Source: Akkermansiaceae bacterium UBA5689 (lineage in GTDB: Bacteria; Verrucomicrobiota; Verrucomicrobiia; Verrucomicrobiales; Akkermansiaceae). From it: 6,688 bases of DNA. The stretch spans positions 1 to 6,688 of the forward strand of contig DIHT01000040.1 in the NCBI GenBank assembly GCA_002420305.1, in the 5' to 3' direction. The position numbers were made by a program, and so were the translations under genes. The stretch's first letter is position 1; every line of letters begins with the position of its first letter. This document shows positions 1-6,600 of this stretch, piece after piece. Below the pieces are notes generated by a model. The model saw nothing but the letters and a program-made list of their open reading frames with translations. It was not told the origin of the DNA and searched no databases.

Positions 1-20
1 GTGATAGTAGTATCTGACAT
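1..20 (-). CDS. Possible start of the gene downstream of greA (5' fragment only)
   Basis: Read on the minus strand, an ATG at 20-18 opens a frame giving MSDTTI before the window ends. It lies 26 nt past the greA stop codon on the same strand. The gap contains no hairpin followed by a T-run, so a co-transcribed next gene is plausible. No good Shine-Dalgarno sequence is visible (only AAAGAAT just before the ATG), but the other gene starts in this window lack one too. Six codons are too few to identify a product or to rule out chance. Confidence 0.3.
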
Positions 21-46
21 GATTCTTTGAAATTCGGAAACTCTTC

Positions 47-1873
47 CTACTTCCAAGCTGTGATCTCAACGATCTCATAGGTCCTCGCCTCCTCGGTCTC
101 AAGATCGCGAAACTCGACTTTATCGCCTACTTTCTGACCAATCAGCGCTTGTCCGATCTCGGAGAGGTAAGAAACCAACCGCTTATCAGGATCGCTGTCC
201 CACGCCCCGAGGACGGTGTATTGCTCCGTCGAATCGCCATGCTGGAGGGTCACTACGGTTCCGATATTAACCGCGCTTGGGTCTGCCCCAGTCAGATCAG
301 ACCCCTGAGCGTTGTCCAAGTCTTTCTCCAGCTCGCTCTTGCGACGAGCGAGCACCGCCTGCATCTGCTTCGCGGCCTTGTATTCAAAATTCTCTCTCAG
401 GTCACCGTATGAGCGAGCGATTGCAATCTCCTTGATATTACCGGGAATACGCTTGTTCACCAAATCCTCATACTCAGCCTTCCGCCTCTCAAGACTATCC
501 CATGATACAATCAGAGTCTCTTTCCGAGGACCTGCATCACCTGTCACAAGCTCCTGTGCCTCGGGGTGCGCCTTAATCACGCGAGCCATGAGGGATTTAC
601 GGTCCAACTCTGCGAAAGCGGGGCTCTGGAGCAGCTTTCTCGAAAAGTTTCGCACCTCATTCATCTCCTCGCCTGCAAGCAGATCAGCAATAAGCTCTCT
701 GTCCTCCATCAGGAAGTTTTGCAATCTCAGGGTCCGGCGCGGCCCCTCATCAGTGCTATCCTGTTCAATCACCGAAAGAATGGCGGACCCCACTTCATGA
801 CTGAATACATCCTCGGCGGCTCTTTTCCTCTCACGGCAGATCCATGCGAGGGCATCCGGTCCGAGAGAGTGACGAGAAAGAGCACTCCGTATGTGCTCCA
901 GTAATGTGGACATCTCATCCCGGTCGGAAAACATTTTGGCGATCTCAGCAACTCCGCGTGTTCCCACGCGGTCAAAGACCCCGAGGATTTTTGCTATCCA
1001 CTCCTCTCCAAACGCTTCAGGGAACGACTCATAAATTCTACGCTGTCTTACCGCAGGGAGACCTGCCATCTCAGGAGCGAGAGAGCCGCTGGAGCTCGCG
1101 AGCACATCGTGCAAACGAAGGGCATTATCGGGCAGACTGACCTCTTTCAAGGCCTCGAGGAGCTCATCGCGTCCGGCAAGCAGATCCAAAGAGTCTCCAA
1201 GATGAAGCTTCAAGGCTTTACGACTGATCTCCTCAATCTTAGCAAGCAGATCTACTGCTACTCCGTCGCTTTCCAACGCCCGCGCATGCTTCCTGAGGTC
1301 ATCAAGAACCTTCGCCTTGTCGCGGAGATTGTGTACTTGATCAAAATCTGCAATCAGAGTTTCAACCGGACTTAAGTTCGTGTCTCGAAGGACCAGCGCC
1401 TCATTCCGCTTACTCGGAACGACAACACGATGAGTTTCTCTCATCGCCTTCTTCGCCCGATCCCACCACTTCTTGTAGTCGTCCTCTGCAACAACGCTGC
1501 CACAAAGCACCCGATCAATTTGATCTGGCTTCATGGAACCACCATGAGCCTCAAGGGTTTGGACTACCACACTTGCCGGATCACTCTGGGCGAGGGCCCG
1601 AAGCTCCTCAATCTTATCGATTTTCTGGGCGCGGAAATCATCAGCCTCTAATGGCTCAGTCTTCTCCAGAGCCAACTTCAAGCCCATCACCCGGGCTGAC
1701 TCCTTTTCGAAATCTATCGTCACCTTACCACCGAACAGATCCCAATCCGTTACCTTTCCAGATCCCCACGCCTTGTGAAGGCAAAAACTTCCCGGAGCCA
1801 ACTGGGAAAGACGATCCCCCACAGATTGGGGAATGCGACCGGATTCCACCAAGTTAACCACGTCGGGATGCAT
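47..1873 (-). CDS. greA: Transcription elongation (transcript cleavage) factor GreA with long N-terminal extension
   Basis: GreA enters the secondary channel of RNA polymerase and stimulates cleavage of backtracked RNA. From the ATG at 1873 the protein has 608 residues, against about 158 for a standard GreA. The GreA module is the last ~150: a coiled coil (about 458-525) with the tip motif GDLREN, whose Asp491 and Glu494 match the catalytic acidic pair of E. coli GreA (Asp41, Glu44), then the FKBP-like C-terminal domain (about 534-608, with IGQKVGDKVEF). The first ~450 residues are an extension. Residues 29-56 (FCLHKAWGSGKVTDWDLFGG and following) look like a small beta-barrel of KOW/Tudor style; the remainder appears helical, suggesting a repeat scaffold. 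Chlamydial GreA proteins are also about 700 residues, so this is probably a lineage trait. A TTG at 1921 would add 16 residues; I prefer the ATG because MHPDVVNLVESGRIP looks like a natural N-terminus. Neither start has a strong Shine-Dalgarno. The GreA call is firm; the role of the extension is unknown. Confidence 0.93.
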   Translation of the reverse strand: MHPDVVNLVESGRIPQSVGDRLSQLAPGSFCLHKAWGSGKVTDWDLFGGKVTIDFEKESARVMGLKLALEKTEPLEADDFRAQKIDKIEELRALAQSDPASVVVQTLEAHGGSMKPDQIDRVLCGSVVAEDDYKKWWDRAKKAMRETHRVVVPSKRNEALVLRDTNLSPVETLIADFDQVHNLRDKAKVLDDLRKHARALESDGVAVDLLAKIEEISRKALKLHLGDSLDLLAGRDELLEALKEVSLPDNALRLHDVLASSSGSLAPEMAGLPAVRQRRIYESFPEAFGEEWIAKILGVFDRVGTRGVAEIAKMFSDRDEMSTLLEHIRSALSRHSLGPDALAWICRERKRAAEDVFSHEVGSAILSVIEQDSTDEGPRRTLRLQNFLMEDRELIADLLAGEEMNEVRNFSRKLLQSPAFAELDRKSLMARVIKAHPEAQELVTGDAGPRKETLIVSWDSLERRKAEYEDLVNKRIPGNIKEIAIARSYGDLRENFEYKAAKQMQAVLARRKSELEKDLDNAQGSDLTGADPSAVNIGTVVTLQHGDSTEQYTVLGAWDSDPDKRLVSYLSEIGQALIGQKVGDKVEFRDLETEEARTYEIVEITAWK

Positions 1874-1923
1874 GGCGCGGAAGATGGTAAGGCAATCCAA
1901 AAAAGGCAAAGGTTTTATCAAGT

Positions 1924-1946
1924 TTTCCCCGTAATCCGGCGGGAAA
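1924..1946. repeat. Short inverted repeat upstream of greA (TTTCCC-N11-GGGAAA)
   Basis: Perfect 6-bp arms, TTTCCC at 1924-1929 and GGGAAA at 1941-1946, are separated by 11 nt. The dyad lies 51-73 bp upstream of the preferred greA ATG and just upstream of the alternative TTG. It could be an operator half-site pair or a leader hairpin. Arms this short also occur by chance, so function is unproven. Confidence 0.3.
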
Positions 1947-2163
1947 TCCCACTAGTTTTTCCTCCGCTAGAAGATATCTCAGGAATGGTTTGAGCCTTTT
2001 AACAAAAATATCTCCTCTGAAATCGGAGTCTCTCAAGGCCTCACCCCTTTTTAAATAGTCTCCAAAGGCTCTCTTATCCCGAAAAGCCCCTAAATGCCCT
2101 TACTCCTGATCTTACACAAGACGGCGAAGCGGCCCTTCTCCTCGTAATTATTGAAAATCAAAT

Positions 2164-2181
2164 GGATGAGACGGCTCATCC
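2164..2181 (+). promoter_or_regulatory. Hairpin in the leader of the racemase operon
   Basis: GGATGAG (2164-2170), a four-base loop ACGG (2171-2174) and CTCATCC (2175-2181) form a perfect 7-bp stem ending 18 nt before the racemase ATG. No T-run follows, so it is not an intrinsic terminator. In mRNA it would sit directly upstream of the ribosome-binding region, where no Shine-Dalgarno is visible, and could modulate translation or mRNA stability. It could equally be a palindromic protein-binding site in DNA. The role is inferred only from position. Confidence 0.4.
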
Positions 2182-2199
2182 GAGATTATCTCCTGATTC

Positions 2200-2949
2200 A
2201 TGGACTCCGGCCAGCTAGTGCAAACCATAGGCATCGCAGCCTGCAGCGGGCCGGGAGCTGCACTTTGCTACGAAACCATTACCGGAGAGTCCAGCGGGAT
2301 CCTCGGTGCGCATCACCATCCTGAAGTTATCCTTCACTCTCTCAGCTTCGGAAAATACTGCCGCTTCCTGAAGGAGTCCGACTGGGAAGCGATCGCACAG
2401 CTACTCAGTCGCACCTGCGATATCCTTGTCGCGGCGGGAGCCGACTTCATCATCTGTCCTGACAATACTGTCCATGAGGCCTTGAATCATCGGAACTTAC
2501 AAACTCAGGCACCGTGGTTGCATATCGCAGAAACCGTTTCAGCAGAAGCTCAGTTACAAAATTTTAAACGACTCGCGATCCTTGGAACCAAATACCTGAT
2601 GGAGGGCCCAGTCTACCGGGATCAACTGATCCCCATGGGACTACACCCCGTCACGCCAAACCTCGAGGAGAGAAATCATATCAACTCTATAATTTTCGAC
2701 CGTCTCGTTTTCAACAGGGTGACCAAAAAAGATCTCTCGGATCTCCTCTCAATCATAGAGAGAATGCAAGCCGAAGAGAAATGCGACGCTGTCGTCCTGG
2801 GGTGCACTGAACTCCCCCTTATCCTGAACGATGAAGTTTCTCCCCTGCCCACGCTTGATTCTACCCGGTTGCTCGCACGAGCTGCCATTCGAGAAGCCAC
2901 TGGTTCTGCCATAAAGCTCCCCCCTCACACAGCCCCACCACGATGCTGA
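2200..2949 (+). CDS. Aspartate/glutamate racemase superfamily protein, Asp in place of first catalytic Cys
   Basis: This is a 249-residue cytosolic enzyme of the Asp/Glu/hydantoin racemase fold (two similar lobes with the active site between them). Visible landmarks are the N-terminal strand and loop IGIAACSGPGAA (10-21), the first active-site strand ADFIICPDNTVH (81-92), ILGTKYLMEGPVY (127-139), the second active-site motif VVLGCTELPLI (198-208) and PTLDSTRLLARAA (217-229). In two-Cys racemases a Cys stands just before the NT of the first motif; here that position is Asp88, with Cys86 two residues earlier. Cys202 of the second motif is intact. E. coli YgeA also lacks the first Cys (Thr there) and is still an L-Asp/L-Glu racemase, so activity is plausible, but the substrate and even racemization rather than isomerization or decarboxylation are open. 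The ATG is the first start after an in-frame TGA at 2194-2196; no Shine-Dalgarno is seen. It is the first gene of a two-gene operon. Confidence 0.87.
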   Translation: MDSGQLVQTIGIAACSGPGAALCYETITGESSGILGAHHHPEVILHSLSFGKYCRFLKESDWEAIAQLLSRTCDILVAAGADFIICPDNTVHEALNHRNLQTQAPWLHIAETVSAEAQLQNFKRLAILGTKYLMEGPVYRDQLIPMGLHPVTPNLEERNHINSIIFDRLVFNRVTKKDLSDLLSIIERMQAEEKCDAVVLGCTELPLILNDEVSPLPTLDSTRLLARAAIREATGSAIKLPPHTAPPRC

Positions 2950-3644
2950 TCGCCAATTTCCAGACCGGCAGCGCCACCCACTTGATTACCCTTGCCATCA
3001 TTGGCATATTAACCGCTGCCCTCGCAGTAGCGGCAGGACGAACAGAGGGAGAGCCAACTCGATTTCTCCTGCGGAACTTGATAGGCTGGGGCTCTCTCAT
3101 AGCTGGACTACTCAATACCGCATACTGGATGTTTCCCTCTCGCTTTGATCTCTCTCAGAGCCTCCCTCTTCACTTGTGCAACCTTGCCAACTTTATCGGG
3201 GCGCTCGCAGTCCTCAGAGAAACCCGTCTCTTCAAGGGGCTTCTCTACTTCTGGTCAGGATTGTGCCTCTGGGCGTTCCTCACTCCAACGCTTGATGCCG
3301 GAGCTGGAGAACCTGGCTTCTGGATTTTCTGGCTCTATCACAGCTTTATTCTTTTCACCCTCGTCATTGTCGTCCGGGGACACCGGTTCCGACCATCGCT
3401 CCGAGACCTTCAAAGCAGTATCACCTTCAGTCTTGGGCTAGTCGTTTGCCTCTTTGCCATCAACGCCATCACGGGATGGAATTACGGGTTCCTAGGTGAC
3501 GACATACCCGGGGTGCCCACCCCTGTATCTCTCTTAGGAGACTACCCCCTGAGAATACTATGGATGATTCTTCTTGGCGTCGGGATATTCGTCCTGCTCT
3601 GGCTACCCTGGCGCAACTACTCAACGACCCGAACCCGGAAGTAG
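2943..3644 (+). CDS. TIGR02206/YwaF-type seven-helix integral membrane protein
   Basis: The 233-residue protein is strongly hydrophobic, with about seven predicted membrane helices (near residues 13-31, 44-63, 76-92, 98-115, 127-145, 160-178 and 203-222). Several features fit the uncharacterised TIGR02206 family (B. subtilis YwaF, Treponema TP0381): a His early in helix 1 (ATHLITL), the motif LPLHLCN (74-80), the FWSGL...AFLTPTLDA stretch (103-119), a His in helix 5 (LYHSF, 131-135), and NYGFLG (180-185) followed by a LLGDYPLRI stretch. The conserved His and polar residues within helices suggest ligand or metal binding, but no activity is established for the family. The start codon overlaps the stop of the racemase gene (ATGCTGA, 2943-2949) and has no Shine-Dalgarno, so it is probably translated by coupling. 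The gene ends in two adjacent TAG codons (3642-3647), and its last 28 bp overlap the end of the opposite-strand gene. Confidence 0.85.
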   Translation: MLIANFQTGSATHLITLAIIGILTAALAVAAGRTEGEPTRFLLRNLIGWGSLIAGLLNTAYWMFPSRFDLSQSLPLHLCNLANFIGALAVLRETRLFKGLLYFWSGLCLWAFLTPTLDAGAGEPGFWIFWLYHSFILFTLVIVVRGHRFRPSLRDLQSSITFSLGLVVCLFAINAITGWNYGFLGDDIPGVPTPVSLLGDYPLRILWMILLGVGIFVLLWLPWRNYSTTRTRK

Positions 3645-6600
3645 TAGCCGGAAGGCCTCAAGATTTCACTTTCGTTCCCGCGCATTCTCACCTGGAGAAG
3701 AAAATCACGATTGCTCGTAGAACGATTCAGCCCCTGCAGGGCCAGAATGTTTCCTCCAGCTCGTAGTGCTCCCGAATAGTCACCTAGGTCAAAGGCCGCA
3801 TATTCTACCGCCTGACTGTCCGGACGACTGGAAGGAGCAGTAGAACTCCAGTCCAGTTCACCGTCGCTCGTGTTTCCCCTTGCTACCGGAACGCCGTTGA
3901 TCCATGCGGCAAAAGCATCATCGTAACGGACATCGAGACTCAGGCTGGTTATCGCCGCAGGATTTGTAATTTCAAATGGAATCCTGAGATAGGCAGTCGC
4001 CCGCTCGCGATACATTTGAGTCTGCAAGTCCGTACCTATGAATGGGTCATACCTCGTCTGATTCTGATCGTAGCCAATCCCCTGAGTGACATTGATCCAG
4101 TCTTGGTCCCCTCCACTATCAGTAAAACCTTCCTCATTCCCTCCTTTCCACAAATCTCCGATACTTTGATTTGGGACAAACACTCTCCCTTCGGCGTCAG
4201 GCGCCACGTAAATCACCTCTCCAGTCGAGCCGGGCACATACAACTGAACCGGAACATCAGTCGTGACGCCATCCGCCGTGATTGGAGACGTTACCGTCTT
4301 GAAATCCTCCATCGTTTCAGAGGCCTCCACGACATACCGCTTACCGGGAACACTCTGAAAGATCACAGCCGACCCTCCTTCCTCATCCCTGGTGATCTGC
4401 AGGATTCGGAGCGAAGAGGTAGCATCATTCGGATCGGTAGAGGCAGACCACTCCGCTCTGTTATCACTCAAGTCCCCATCCGGATCATCTCCACCTTCGG
4501 AAGAAAGGCTCCCAAAATTCTCTCTCTCCCAATCGTCTGGCAATCCATCACCGTCGCTGTCGGTCGCTGCCCAGAAAATCTCGTCAAGGTAACCTGCGTC
4601 GTCATTACTCGAGATCGATCCATCCTTTTCGTAGGACCACCGGAGACGGTGGCTTCCTTCTGGAACCCGATAGGAGACTAGCTCCCAATCTGTTTCCCCG
4701 CTTATATTTTGCACCTGAGCGCCATCCACCCGAAATACCAATTCATCATAATTCGCTTCCGATGAGACTCTCCACCAGAATTCGAGTTCCCCCGGACCAT
4801 CTACCGAGGTTTCAACGTAGGACCGGCCATCATCATCGATATCTCCGCTTTGCAGCGCCTGTCCATCCTGTCTGCTGACCTGACTCTGGACAAACCAGGG
4901 GTCCTCGGTGTTAAGAAATACAAGTTCCGGGTTATTGACCGCAGTGGCGAAATCCGGCGGAGGTGGCGCCAGACTCACCGTCACAGCCAGTGTCTCGGTC
5001 GTCGTCCCCGCTGGGTTTACCGCTCTGATTTCAACATTCTGGATCCCCTCTCCAGAGGAGATCCAACTCAGCACACCACTTTCGGCATCGATCGTCATGC
5101 CGACCGGAGCTTGCCCGAGCTCGTAGGAGAGACTCAGGTTACTCGTGGATACCCGATAGCTAAAAGGGTCTCCAGACACTACTCTTGCCTCAAGCGGACT
5201 CGAGATAACTGGAAGGGTGAATGCCTCGTCTCCCAGTGAGTCACCCTCTCTCAGGGTAAGAAACTGGTCCACATCGGGAGCGAGAATTTCTTCAATAATT
5301 CCCGAGGGCCACCGCACTACCAGCTTGGAAATACTTGTGGAGTCACCCAGACCAAAGATCTTAGTCAGGGAATTTTGTATTCCGTAGCCCTCTCCCGCGC
5401 GTACTTCCCTGAGTTGCACTCCCCAGTCCCCATGGAGCTCCAATCGAGCCCCGATGGCATTAGGGTTAGAGGTGCGCCCCTTGAGCTGCACCACGAGGTA
5501 ATGGTTCTCGTTCGGATTGTTCAGAAACAGGAGATCTCTCAGGCTTGCCGAGGTCCCATTGTAGCCGGTTCCTCGCCCCCCGAAGATGTCGACAAATCCG
5601 TCGTGATTAAGATCACCAAGAGCACAACTATGGAGATGGGAGATCGGGGTTCCCCCACTCAGCCTCAGAATATCCGGGACCTCGGTAAATGTCTTATCCC
5701 CGTTGTTGCGATATATCCGGTAGGTCGCAGCCGATCCACCCAGATCGGTAGCTGTAACGAGCAGATCAATATGGGTGTCATTATCAAAATCCCGGAAAAG
5801 CGCCTGAATTCCAAAGTAATCGATATCTCCCAGCCCCGCGCTTTCACCGATATCCGTAAATCCACCGGACCCGTCGTTCTCAAGGAGCCTTGATGTTCCA
5901 GCCCCGTGGTTAAGGATGAAGCAATCCATGTCTCCGTCGTTATCTATGTCAGCAAAATCACTGCACCATGATTGCTCGCCATCAGCGAGACCCACCGCAG
6001 GACCCTCGTCCGTGTAGTTGTTGGAACCGTCGTTCCGGAACAATCGGTTGATCCGGCGACGATCGGTTGAGCTCGTCACTCCTAAACGACATTTCGAAAG
6101 ATAAATATCACGGTGCCCGTCATTGTCGTAATCTGTCTCTATGACCGCATAGTTTCCACTGGAGACACTGGAAGGAAGAGAGGCCCCAATCAGACCACGC
6201 TGTAATGAGAACCCTCCCGCTCCGTCGTTTTTGTAAGGGTGGTTGTCGTCGTTGTCATCACAAGCAAAGAGGTCAATGTTCCCGTCATTGTCAAAATCCG
6301 CAAAGATTGTTCCCTGAACAAAAATATCGCGATCAGGCAGCTCAATGGAGGTGTAAGACTGCCCGCTAGCTCCTGCTTTAAGAAGGAGGGCTCCACCGGA
6401 CGACGGGCCGATGAAAATGTCATTAAATCCGTTGCGATCGACATCTGCAGCGCATACTGCCCAAATCGAACCACGGGGGAGATCGCCGTAGTCAACCGCT
6501 GAAAAGGGCTGTCCCGGCTCATTCTGATAATCGATGAATAACCGATCTGTCTGATGAACCCGTACGAGGTCATCACGCCCATCACCATTGAGATCAACGA

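Larger units (their letters stand above)
1874..2199. other. Divergent intergenic region between greA and the racemase operon
   Basis: This stretch must carry the promoters for both greA (leftward) and the racemase operon (rightward). I found no convincing TTGACA/TATAAT pair on either strand; AT-rich patches near 1998-2012, 2049-2058 and 2145-2160 are the best places for -10 elements, but none has a clear -35 partner. It contains two inverted repeats, listed separately. A 60-codon minus-strand frame (1854-2036) crosses it but shows no protein-family signal and overlaps the start of greA in another frame, so it is not called. No RNA gene or riboswitch was recognised. Confidence 0.6.

Noticed and set aside
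312..800. 162-codon plus-strand frame opposite greA
   Set aside because: Its composition is Ser/Arg-rich with no domain signal, as expected from the antisense of a real gene; the greA frame fully explains this stretch.
1854..2036. 60-codon minus-strand frame crossing the intergenic region and the greA start
   Set aside because: It has no recognisable family, no clear ribosome-binding site and a non-ATG start, and it overlaps the beginning of greA in another frame. It fits a chance frame.
3645..3665. Possible terminator after the membrane-protein gene
   Set aside because: The only stem is 3 bp (GCC-GGAA-GGC) with no following T-run, and it lies inside the opposite coding sequence.
5375..5893. 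172-codon plus-strand frame opposite the propeller and ASPIC region
   Set aside because: It is antisense to well-supported FG-GAP/ASPIC coding sequence, with no family signal and no start context.
6239..6262. GTT/GTC triplet-rich stretch, considered as a microsatellite
   Set aside because: It is irregular and explained by an acidic Asp/Asn run in the secreted protein; there is no true tandem array.
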